Part shown: piece by piece, positions 54,634 to 64,000 of the stretch | Position numbering within the stretch: position 1 is the stretch's first letter | How the letters are laid out: every line of letters starts with the position of its first letter | Assembly (NCBI GenBank): GCA_030141605.1 | Contig: JAQGDQ010000910.1 | Span: 1 to 64,000, forward strand | Length of the DNA stretch: 64,000 bases | Source: Tubiluchus corallicola | Taxonomy: Eukaryota > Priapulida > Priapulimorpha > Priapulimorphida > Tubiluchidae | Direction of reading: 5' to 3' | The notes under the pieces: generated by a model | Told to the model about the DNA's origin: nothing | Databases searched by the model: none | The model's input: only the letters and a program-made list of their open reading frames with translations | Program-made: the position numbers and the translations under genes

Positions 54634-55350
54634 CTATTGACATTTGCATACACATCAATAATTAGGTGAATTGTGCCAAACTTGCTTAACGCCTGTTTTT
54701 TTGCAGTTCTGTGGTTGGCGATGTACGAAGAGGTCTGTATACGCTACTGTTTTATGCAATCTTAAAATAGGTTACAGTTTTGGAAGTTTCTCAAATATAC
54801 GACACATTGAAAAATTCTGGTAACATTTTCCTTGAAAAGCAAATTTGTATAAATTCGTTAAAACAATAGGATAATAATAACGCAATGCTATTAGGAACAA
54901 TGTTACAGTTTCGAAATTAGAACACAATGAAGTTACGAACAATGGATATTGACGTATTCGAAACAAAAACATGTACGATTCTAACGTAAATGAAAACAAT
55001 GATTGTTTGATAAAACATGACGAGGCCAATGTACGTGATGTGTTCACGTTATTTAGGCTTATTGCTACTGCGCAAGAAGAAGAAGAAGAAAAGAACAATG
55101 TTGGGTATACCATCGATGTTTTATCAAAGTTTATGGCAAATCATGGAAAATAAGTTATGATATCGACAATCCAGCTGGAACATGGAAATGCTGGAATGAA
55201 TTTTCACAGTAATGTTTTGAGCACGTTGGTGTCTGCTTGTATTCTTTTCATTGTCCAATCCCAGGTGAGGATCATCCGCTCGGAAGTGGTACATCGCAAA
55301 CCCCCCAAAGCGTGCCATCGGACCCTCCAACACCAACATTTTCTGTACGA
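54634..55350. other. Intergenic, nothing recognised
   Basis: Small frames only. A GAA run lies at 55075-55090. Confidence 0.4.
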
Positions 55351-55810
55351 TTTGGATTGTGGTATGTTAGAAGCTATGGATTTTGGTATTGGATTGTGGT
55401 ATGTTGGAAGCTATGGATTTTGGTATTGGGTTGTGGTAATCTTAGATGCAGTGGAGTTTGGTATTGGATTGTGGTATGTTAGAAGCTATGGAGTTTGGTA
55501 TTGGATTGTGGTAATTTTAGATGCTATGGATTTTGGTATTGGATTGTGGTATGTTACATGCAATGGAGTTTGGTATTGGATTGTGGTATGTTAGAAGCTA
55601 TGGATTTTGGTATTGGATTGTGGTATGTTGGAAGCTATGGATTTTGGTATTGGATTGTGGTAATCTTAGATGCAGTGGAGTTTGGTATTGGATTGTGGTA
55701 TGTTAGAAGCTATGGATTTTGGTATTGGATTGTCGTAATTTTAGATGCTATGGATTTTGGTACTGGATTGTGGTAATCTTAGATGCTATGGATTTGGTAT
55801 TGGATTGTGA
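55351..55810. repeat. 37-bp minisatellite, about 12 copies
   Basis: The unit is TGGATTGTGGTATGTTAGAA plus GCTATGGATTTTGGTAT, with a second type carrying AATCTTAGATGCAGTGGAG. Frames across it (Tyr/Trp-rich) are artefacts. Confidence 0.95.
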
Positions 55811-55995
55811 TAACTTTTCATAAATCTTCTTTTAAACTTTTCATTCTTATTGTTCCCAAGCAAGATCCTGCTAGTAAATCACTCTATGCACAGACTAATG
55901 CTTAATAAAGTAAAGTTTACGTAAAACAACTGAACTTGCTAAATTGATGCGGTGTACAGCTTTGCTTTACCCATATGTCACGTTGTTGTCAAGAC

Positions 55996-56137
55996 GCATG
56001 GCTGTGGTACACTTAACCTTTGACCTACTGCAACTGCGACACGTTGCTGCGTGGTACACTTAACCTTTGACCTACAGCAACTGCGACACATTACTATTTG
56101 GTACACTTAACCTTTGACCTACAATAACTGCGCATGC
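55996..56137. repeat. Three-copy 48-bp tandem repeat
   Basis: The shared core is TGGTACACTTAACCTTTGAC CTAC, at 56004, 56052 and 56099. Confidence 0.92.
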
Positions 56138-56530
56138 GCATAAAAAACTGAAAAGCTTACTGCTGATTAAGTTGTTCGCAGTGTTTATTTGGTAGCCCTA
56201 TAATATATCGTAATATGTGATATTATATTAGCAATAATCATTGTTTCTTTAGTTTTGAAAACCGCTGCAGCTGTATTAATGTATCCCCCCATAAATTCAT
56301 ATTAACAGCAGCACCACAATTTTTTTACAATTTTCACTAATCTGAGAAGGGTAGCTGGCTCGATGACCAATTGGTCTTTCACTACCCTTTCTCCTGCACC
56401 CCCTTAACTCTTTCCCTTATGCTTAATTTATCCTTTTTAATCAATAACTAAAAAATAATAGTCAATTTGTATACAGGTGTAAATGAGGAGATAAATAAAA
56501 ACGTCTAATTGTCTCTAAAATGTCTCTAAA
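56138..56530. other. 3' side of the cadherin gene
   Basis: AT-rich. TTTATT at 56180-56190 would be an AATAAA polyadenylation signal on the minus strand for the cadherin gene. Confidence 0.35.
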
Positions 56531-56534
56531 ATGT

Positions 56535-56667
56535 ATTAATTTCTTTCTTTTGATAACAGTGAGTGAAATATTGTTAATAAAACAATGATCACGCCATCTG
56601 GAGCTGTATTAATTTCTTTCTTTTGATAACAAGGAGTGAAATATTGTTAATAAAACAATGATCACGC
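56535..56667 (-). repeat. 73-bp tandem duplication of the 3' end of the cadherin gene
   Basis: Copies of about 61 bp (ATTAATTTCTTTCTTTTGAT ... AACAATGATCACGC) start at 56535 and 56608. The second copy encodes the last 18 residues and stop of the cadherin-like gene. The first lies just downstream on the minus strand and could encode the same residues with one change. Confidence 0.9.
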
Positions 56668-58642
56668 ATAGCAACAATGCGCTAAAAACTGCGAGAAAAA
56701 CAAATCCAAACGGTGGATTTCGTTTGGCTCGTTGGGCGTGTGCAAGTCCCGCGAAGCGAGGGAAATTTCCTTTGTTTTCCAGGGTGACACGTGCCACGGC
56801 ATAACAACAACGTTCCACGCTGTAGGCGCCATGTTGATTGACGCAAGCTCTGATTCCGACCACCATGTTGACTTCCGGTACCGCTTTTAGTGCAATTTCT
56901 CCTTGATCGTTGATGTACAAGATGTCTTTATAACTGAGAATCGAGTAATTCAATGCTAGTGAGATATTTTTTGGATGAACGGCTTTAACAGCACCTACAG
57001 TTGAACCAATCTCTCCTTTGGTCGTCATCAAGTATACCTCCTGCAGAAACCGAGGATTCCTCGTCTTTGTTCTCTTCACAGAAACATTAATCTCTGTCTG
57101 TCCTTGTAGATTTCTATAATGTCTAAAGGCTTTTAACGTAATTTTATACGAATCTTTGCTATTCGCGTCCAGTGATTGTGCAATAACAAAATCAAGATAC
57201 GATCTGTGATAAGATTTGAGGTGAACACAGCCAGAGTTGACAGTTTGGAAATTTTGCACCGGAGTACCCGATTCTGTTTCTAGAACGTAGGACATGCTGA
57301 CCCTCGTGTACCAATATTTAATAGGTACTGTCAGTAATGCTGTACCAACTGGTTCATTTTCGTAAACATTTACGGAATACGACTTCTTCTCGAAGTCTAG
57401 TATATCTTGTCGTACTTTTATCGATAACAGAGCTCTGTCGTAATGTTCACGATTCTCGTGTTCTGTAGCTTGTATGAGGACGTAATAGTTGGCACTTCGT
57501 GGAAGGGACTGAGCAACAGTTATCTCACCGTTGACTTCGTCTATCTCAAACTTACCATCGGTTTGATCTGGAAAAGCAAAACTATAATATATGACGGTTC
57601 CCAGCTCCTCCAGGTCGCGGGCTGATATGGGACCTGGGTCAATTTCCAGGAGTTCTCCCACTGACGTTTCGCCAACCACGTCTGCTTTGTAAACGCCGGA
57701 CACCGCCGGTCTTTTGAACGCAGGATTTTCGTTATTTATGTCTCTGACTATAACTTCAAGTGTAGTATGGATGTATTGCTCTGGCGACACGGTTTCGTAA
57801 TAAATGAATCGATGAATCACGAGGTTTATCTCATGGTATGTCAATTTTCTATGGAACATCTTTTTCTTTACGTAGATATCGTAATGTGTTCTCGTTTGTC
57901 CATCTTTTTGTTCAAAATATTCATCCAAACTGCATGTTATGTGCAGAGGTGGTGGAAAGCGAGGTTCCAGGCACACTTTAAACTCAGTTGCATACGTGAA
58001 TGAATCCTTATCAGCTACTTCAAATGAAAACACTTTCGTTCCAACCAAAGTGCCTTCGTCTATTTCCAGAGGTGGGTAGGGTGACCCAACAAAAGTGGGC
58101 AGGAACATATCGACAGGGTGAATCCGGATCTTGAGAGTGATCAGATGAGCCTCGTTGGGATCGTATCTCGTACCTCTTCGTATTCGGGCACAGCATGCAA
58201 ATTCAATTATCGCACTAGGTGCGCGATTATCCAGCTCTTCACTTCTATACTTTGCAAAATACTTGCCCACAGATAGTGCCAATCTCAACTTTTGGTTTCT
58301 GTTCTCAAATTCATAATCTCGACCAAAACGATACTTGGGCCAGGTGAACAATTGCCAATCCATGCGACTGTCGGCCACCTCGTGGCGGTAAATGTAAGCA
58401 ATTTTGTTAAACAGGGGATCAGCGACGATACCAGTTTTTATCTTATCACCAGGTTGTAGTTTTTCACTAATATCTATGCTATAATAGTAATGATTGTATC
58501 TTCCATCTTGTATATAGCAAGCTCTTGGCGGTTTGCCAAAGATGTCCTTTGCTAGATTTTCTTGAAGTTTACTGATACAAATAGCAAAAAGATAGATGTA
58601 ATGGCTAATGGCTTTCTTCTCAAAATGTTGTGTCACCTCCAT
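56609..58642 (-). CDS. Cadherin-repeat single-pass membrane protein
   Basis: A single-exon ORF of 677 codons. A hydrophobic stretch near the N-terminus (about 12-24, SHYIYLFAICIS) could be a signal or anchor. The ectodomain has cadherin-like repeats: about 185-302 ending in the calcium-motif form DINNENPAF (301-309), about 305-411 with FEIDEVNGEITVAQSLPR (365-382), about 418-525, and a weaker one to about 623. A transmembrane helix lies at about 645-668 (FGFVFLAVFSALLLCVIIVL), followed by under ten cytoplasmic residues. There is no catenin-binding tail, so it is not a classical cadherin. Adhesion or sensing at the cell surface is inferred from the domain type. Several calcium motifs are degenerate. 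I do not recognise an orthologue and leave the symbol empty. The 3' end is duplicated (56535-56667). Confidence 0.85.
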   Translation of the reverse strand: MEVTQHFEKKAISHYIYLFAICISKLQENLAKDIFGKPPRACYIQDGRYNHYYYSIDISEKLQPGDKIKTGIVADPLFNKIAYIYRHEVADSRMDWQLFTWPKYRFGRDYEFENRNQKLRLALSVGKYFAKYRSEELDNRAPSAIIEFACCARIRRGTRYDPNEAHLITLKIRIHPVDMFLPTFVGSPYPPLEIDEGTLVGTKVFSFEVADKDSFTYATEFKVCLEPRFPPPLHITCSLDEYFEQKDGQTRTHYDIYVKKKMFHRKLTYHEINLVIHRFIYYETVSPEQYIHTTLEVIVRDINNENPAFKRPAVSGVYKADVVGETSVGELLEIDPGPISARDLEELGTVIYYSFAFPDQTDGKFEIDEVNGEITVAQSLPRSANYYVLIQATEHENREHYDRALLSIKVRQDILDFEKKSYSVNVYENEPVGTALLTVPIKYWYTRVSMSYVLETESGTPVQNFQTVNSGCVHLKSYHRSYLDFVIAQSLDANSKDSYKITLKAFRHYRNLQGQTEINVSVKRTKTRNPRFLQEVYLMTTKGEIGSTVGAVKAVHPKNISLALNYSILSYKDILYINDQGEIALKAVPEVNMVVGIRACVNQHGAYSVERCCYAVARVTLENKGNFPRFAGLAHAQRAKRNPPFGFVFLAVFSALLLCVIIVLLTIFHSLLSKERN

Positions 58643-58845
58643 GATGTTTCGTTATCTGTTCGTATGTTTCCATGGAAACAAAAGTCGTTCCTATGGAAGC
58701 ATCTCAAGTAAAGTATATCTAACTGATTCAAATGAGTAACTTATATTTGTTGCTGCAACTTTTGTTGCTACTGATGCAGTTGCTGCTATCCTTTCACCTA
58801 CTGCCACCACCGCCATCATCATCGCTACCACCGCCACTATCACCA
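58643..58845. other. Short upstream region of the cadherin gene
   Basis: The only sequence between the cadherin ATG and the ACT array. A core promoter is expected here or beyond the array; none is recognised. Confidence 0.35.
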
Positions 58846-59755
<910 letters not shown>

Positions 59756-59935
59756 TCACCACAAACACCATCACCACTATCACCACTACCACCACCAACA
59801 CCACTGGTGCCACGCTGTCGCTGCTGTCACCACCACCACTACTACACACCACTACACCACTACACCACCACCCCCACCACTGCTGCCACTGCCGCTGCCA
59901 CCACCACCACCACTTACTTTGATTAACCTCAGTAG

Positions 59936-60415
59936 ACTAAATTGGTTCATACAACGTTAGCGGAAACTGGCTGAAATTCTGAATTACTGGACATAGCGTC
60001 CAGTGGTCTGGTAGTCAAGTAATAGGCCTACTGCTTACTGATACACTAAAGGTTTTAATATGCACAGAGGAACAGCTAAAAGTATAATCACGTTAGTAAG
60101 CTATGTAAAAGCAATTTCAACTAAAGACTTGGTAAAGTACTTCTGGTTAATGACAGATATGACGTCATTTTATTAAAATATCATTCATAATCCTGTTCTT
60201 CAATTCAATGTTCATGTATTATTCATTGTTATTTATAGACAACTTCAACAAGTTTTAACGTGGTTTATTAACAACTATTTATAGCCCCTTCGCTTTAAAT
60301 TCTGTAGATCCGTAGTTATTTATTACCTTTTAGAATAATTTTTTTTGGTTTGTCCTATTTTTGGCTAAAGTTTACAATTCTCCACTACACAAGAAATTAG
60401 TTCGTGTATATGGAT
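59936..60415. other. Intergenic, nothing recognised
   Basis: AT-rich. Confidence 0.4.
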
Positions 60416-60418
60416 TAG

Positions 60419-60510
60419 TGATTAAGGTTACGGATTAGGATTAGGGTTAGGATTAGGCTATAGTGATATAGGGTTACGGGTTGGGTTAGGTTAGGGTTAG
60501 AGTATTTAAA
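60419..60510. repeat. Degenerate interstitial telomere-like patch
   Basis: Runs of GGATTAGGATTAGGGTTAGG and GGGTTAGGTTAGGGTTAG resemble the TTAGGG telomere repeat of animals, mixed with GGTTACGGG variants. Confidence 0.6.
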
Positions 60511-60529
60511 TTGTGTGGCGAATTGCATA

Positions 60530-60962
60530 ACCCCTTCCCTATTTTTTTGTATATTCATTGTTATTTATAACCCCTACTATATTTTTCTGTTTATTCATTG
60601 TTATTTATAGCCCTTCCCTATTTTTCTGTTTATTCATTGTTATTTATAACCCCTTTCCCTAATTTTCTGTTAATTCATTGTTATTTATAGCCCCTTCCCT
60701 AATTTTCTGTTTATTCATTGTTGCTGATAACCCCTTCCCTAATTTTCTGTTTATTCATTGTTATTTATAACCCCTTCCTATTTTTCTGTTTATTCATTGT
60801 TATTTATAACCCCTTCCCTAATTTTCTGTTTATTCATTGTTATTTATAACCCCTTCCCTAATTTTCTGTTTATTCATTGTTATTTATAACCCCTTCCCTA
60901 ATTTTTTTTTTTTTTTTTATTTTTTTTTTTTATTTTTTTTTTTTATTTTTATTTATAATTTT
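60530..60962. repeat. 40-bp tandem array with a T-rich end
   Basis: The unit is CCCCTTCCCTAATTTTCTGT plus TTATTCATTGTTATTTATAA, about ten copies. Then comes a T-dominated run with A interruptions (60900-60960). Confidence 0.94.
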
Positions 60963-61025
60963 CTGTTTATTCATTGTTACTTATTTTTTATTCATATAAT
61001 CATAATTATATTCTTGATAGATAGT

Positions 61026-61050
61026 CTGACTGACTGACTGACTGACTGAT
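61026..61050. repeat. GACT tetranucleotide microsatellite
   Basis: Six copies of GACT in a row. Confidence 0.9.
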
Positions 61051-61170
61051 TGAATTTATTTATGATATTTGAAGCTGATGTTTCATTTCACAGGATGCTT
61101 TAAAACTATAACAAAATTACAAGTGAATTCTAATAAACGCATGATATAATTTTAAAAAATTTAATTTAAA

Positions 61171-63466
61171 TAAAAGAACAAGCCGTTCAGTACGTTGGGT
61201 TTATTTTACTGTTATCACTTAAACTGCCTGTGGTGTGTTAGAGGAAATAATAAATCACTCCGTCTGTTGGGTTTATTTTACTGTTATCACTTAAAGTGTT
61301 TGTGGTGTGTTAGAGGAAAGAACAAGTCGCTCAGTACGTTGGGTTTATTTTACTGTTATCACTTAAACTGTTTGTGGTGTGCTAAAAGAAAGAACAAGTC
61401 GTTCAGTACGTTGGTTTTTTTTTACTGTTATCACTTAAACTGTTTGTGGTGTGGTAGAGGAAAGAACAAGTCGCTCAGTACGTTGGGTTTATTTTACTGT
61501 TATCACTTAAACTGTTTGTGGTGTGCTAAAGGAAAGAACAAGTCACTCAGTACGTTGGGTTTATTTTACTGTTATCAGTTAAACTGTTTGTGGTGTGCTA
61601 GAGGAAAGAACAAGTCACTCAGTACGTTTGGTTTATTTTACTGTTATCACTTAAACTGTTTGTGGTGTGCCAGAGGAAAGAACAAGTCACTCAGTACGTT
61701 GGGTTTATTTTACTGTTATCACTTAAACTGTTTGTGGTGTGCTAAAGGAAAGAACAAGTCACTCAGTACGTTGGGTTTATTTTACTGTTATCACTTAAAC
61801 TGTTTGTGGTGTGCTAAAGGAAAGAACAAGTCACTCAGTACGTTGGGTTTATTTTACTGTTATCACTTAAACTGTTTGTGGTGTGCTAAAGGAAGGAACA
61901 AGTCACTCAGTACGTTGGGTTTATTTTACTGTTATCACTAAAACTGTTTGTGGTGTGCTAAAGGAAAGAACAAGTCGCTCAGTATGCTGGGTTTATTTTA
62001 CTGTTATCACTTAAACTGTTTGTGGTGTGCTAGAGGAAAGAACAAGTCGCTCAGTACGTTGGGTTTATTTTACTGTTATCACTTAAACTGTTTGTGGTGT
62101 GCTAAAGGAAAGAACAAGTCACTCAGTACGTTGGGTTTATTTTACTGTTATCAGTTAAACTGCTTGTGGTGTGCTAGAGGAAAGAACAAGTCACTCAGTA
62201 CGTTTGGTTTATTTTACTGTTATCACTTAAACTGTTTGTGGTGTGCCAGAGGAAAGAACAAGTCACTCAGTACGTTGGGTTTATGTTACTGTTATCACTT
62301 AAACTGTTTGTGGTGTGCTAGAGGAAAGAACAAGTCACTCAGTACGTTGGGTTTATTTTACTGTTATCACTTAAACTGTTTGTGATGTGCTAGAGGAAAG
62401 AACAAGTCACTCAGTACGTTGGGTTTATTTTACTATTATCACTTAAACTGTTTGTGGTGTGCTAGAGGAAGAACAAATCACACAGTACGTTGGGTTTATT
62501 TAACTGTTATCACTTAAACTGTTTGTGGTGTGCTAAAGGAAAGAACAGGTCACTCAGTACGTTGGGCATATTTTACTGTTATCACTTAAACGGTTTGTGG
62601 TGTGCTAGAGGAAAGAACAAGTCACTCAGTACGTTGGGTTTATTTTACTGTTATCACTTAAACTGTTTGTGGTGTGCTGGAGGAAAGAACAAGTCACTCC
62701 ATATGTTGGGTTTATTTTACTGTTATCACTTAAACTGTTTGTGGTGTGCTAGAGGAAAGAACAAGTCACTCAGTACGTTGGGCATATTTTACTGTTATCA
62801 CTTAAACTGTTTGTGGTGTGCTAGAGGAAAGAACAAGTCACTCAGTACGTTGGGTTTATTTTACTGTTATCACTTAAACTGTTTGTGGTGTGCTAGAGGA
62901 AAGAACAAATCACACAGTATGTTGGGTTTATTTTACTGTCATCACTTAAACTGTTTGTGGTGTGCTAAAGGAAAGAACAAGTCACTCAGTATGTTGGGTT
63001 TATTTTACTGTCATCACTTAAACTGTTTGTGGTGTGCTAAAGGAAAGAACAAGTCACTCAGTATGTTGGGTTTATTTTACTGTCATCACTTAAACTGTTT
63101 GTGGTGTGCTAGAGGAAAGAACAAGTCACTCAGTATGTTGGGTTTGTTTTACTGTTATCACTTAAACTGTTTGTGGTGTGCTAAAGGAAAGAACAAGTCG
63201 CTCAGTACGTTGGGCTTATTTTACTGTTATCACTTAAACTGTTTGTGGTGTGCTAAAGGAAAGAACAAATCACACAGTATGTTGGGCTTATTTTACTGTT
63301 ATCACTTAAACTGTTTGTGGTGTGCTAAAGGAGTGAACAAATTACACAGTATGTTGGGTTTATTTTACTGTTATCACTTAAACTGTTTGTGGTGTGCTAA
63401 AGGAAAGAACAAGTCGCTCAGTACGTTGGGCTTATTTTGCTGTTATCACTTAAACTCGGAAAAATA
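61171..63466. repeat. 72-bp tandem array, about 32 copies (array 2)
   Basis: Same unit as array 1 at 51641-52127, most often GTACGTTGGGTTTATTTTAC with GTTATCACTTAAACTGTTTG. 72 bp is a multiple of three and the consensus is stop-free, so three long plus frames are open (24-residue period, GLFYCYHLNCLWCA). They are broken by a stop at 61943, a TGA near 62384 and a 1-bp deletion near 62470. There is no start context, so I treat it as a satellite. Confidence 0.95.
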
Positions 63467-63499
63467 TAACAAAGGACTTTGCAAAGAACCATCTGTAAA

Positions 63500-63640
63500 G
63501 CATATCTATTGAAAATTATGACGTAACTGGGAGACTTCGTGACTTTCCGTTTGCGCATCGTAACTTTCCGTAAGTGCGCGCTGCTTAAACCAATTCAAAC
63601 TTGTGCCGCTTACCGAAATGTTCACGTAAAATTAGCTGCC
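63500..63640. other. 3' flank of array 2, shared with array 1
   Basis: GGGAGACTTCGTGACTTTCC, GTAAGTGCGCGCTGCTTAAA and AATTCAAACTT resemble 52150-52235 after array 1. Confidence 0.55.
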
Positions 63641-64000
63641 CAACTTTTTTCATCTCTGACTAGGCAATTTTTTTGTAGTTTGAAAACTTTCGTTAATTGC
63701 TTTGTTAATGTGGAACTAGTAATTAATAATTAACAGTCATTAATCTCTAGACGAATTTTGTACCCTCTCACTCTTACGCCTGGAGTTACGATTGCCCCCT
63801 ACGCCCTCTATCGCCCACTCCTTGCTACGCCTCAGAGAATGACAAAGCTGTTCAGAGGAACTAGGCATCCAGCATAGGGTCAATGGCTCCCAGTGTTATT
63901 AAATCTTATCAAAGACGTATCTATATTTGAGAAGATTACTCACGCTCTTTATTTACCAAACAAGTTTTGTGAACCAGCATGAATGAAACTGCGAGGTTCT
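63641..64000. other. End of window, nothing recognised
   Basis: C-rich direct TACGCC motifs at 63776-63830 are the only notable pattern. Confidence 0.4.

Noticed and set aside
61195-63512. Three Cys/Trp-rich repeat proteins (24-residue period)
   Set aside because: The frame is broken by two stops and a frameshift between the parts, differences between units look random across codon positions, and the same unit occurs elsewhere as a shorter array with indels.

Overview
The window is animal nuclear DNA, most likely from an invertebrate. It has spliced genes with GT-AG introns and one GC-AG intron, conserved metazoan proteins, LINE and SINE remains, DNA-transposon relics and a great deal of tandem repeat. 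I cannot name the species. The DNA is AT-rich and gene-poor: five genes can be supported, plus one candidate first exon.

Layout. Positions 1-19700 hold no convincing host gene. They carry at least ten tandem arrays (a 920-bp CT tract, a 35-bp minisatellite of about 2.3 kb, and arrays of 54, 110-119, 113, 31 and 88 bp), fragments of at least three LINE families, foldback elements and a decayed unknown ORF. A candidate first exon on the minus strand is at 19709-19774. Positions 20000-26230 are a transposon graveyard: two hAT-type elements with 8-bp target duplications, a pogo-like element with nested insertions, a tRNA-derived SINE, a perfect 46-bp inverted repeat and a solo LTR with TG...CA ends and a 5-bp target duplication. 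Positions 26366-35470 hold a seven-exon GUCD1 homologue (240 aa) that I assembled from splice sites; its introns contain a 5S rRNA-derived SINE, a tRNA SINE, several arrays and the end of a piggyBac-like element. Positions 35654-38774 hold another hAT derivative, a piggyBac-like MITE (TTAA) and a pogo/Tigger-like element with a CENP-B-type helix-turn-helix remnant.

Positions 41154-58642 carry four genes that are each one uninterrupted ORF: dyskerin (minus, 648 aa), glycogen synthase (plus, about 710 aa), a GM2-activator-like ML-domain protein (plus, 207 aa) and a cadherin-repeat membrane protein (minus, 677 aa). They share no pathway: dyskerin makes pseudouridine and supports telomerase, glycogen synthase makes glycogen, the GM2 activator-like protein is a secreted or lysosomal lipid carrier, and the cadherin is a surface protein. 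The notable point is that genes of families that usually have many introns are intronless here while GUCD1 is split.

The right end (58800-63500) is again repeats: a 0.9-kb ACT array, a degenerate interstitial telomere-like patch, a 40-bp array and a 2.3-kb array of 72-bp units. A smaller copy of the 72-bp array, with a similar 3' flank, lies at 51641-52127. I found no RNA-guided system, operon or other clearly new molecular system. The items of most interest are the 5S-derived SINE with its diverged relatives, the paired 72-bp arrays, the higher-order structure of the 35-bp minisatellite and the single-exon genes.
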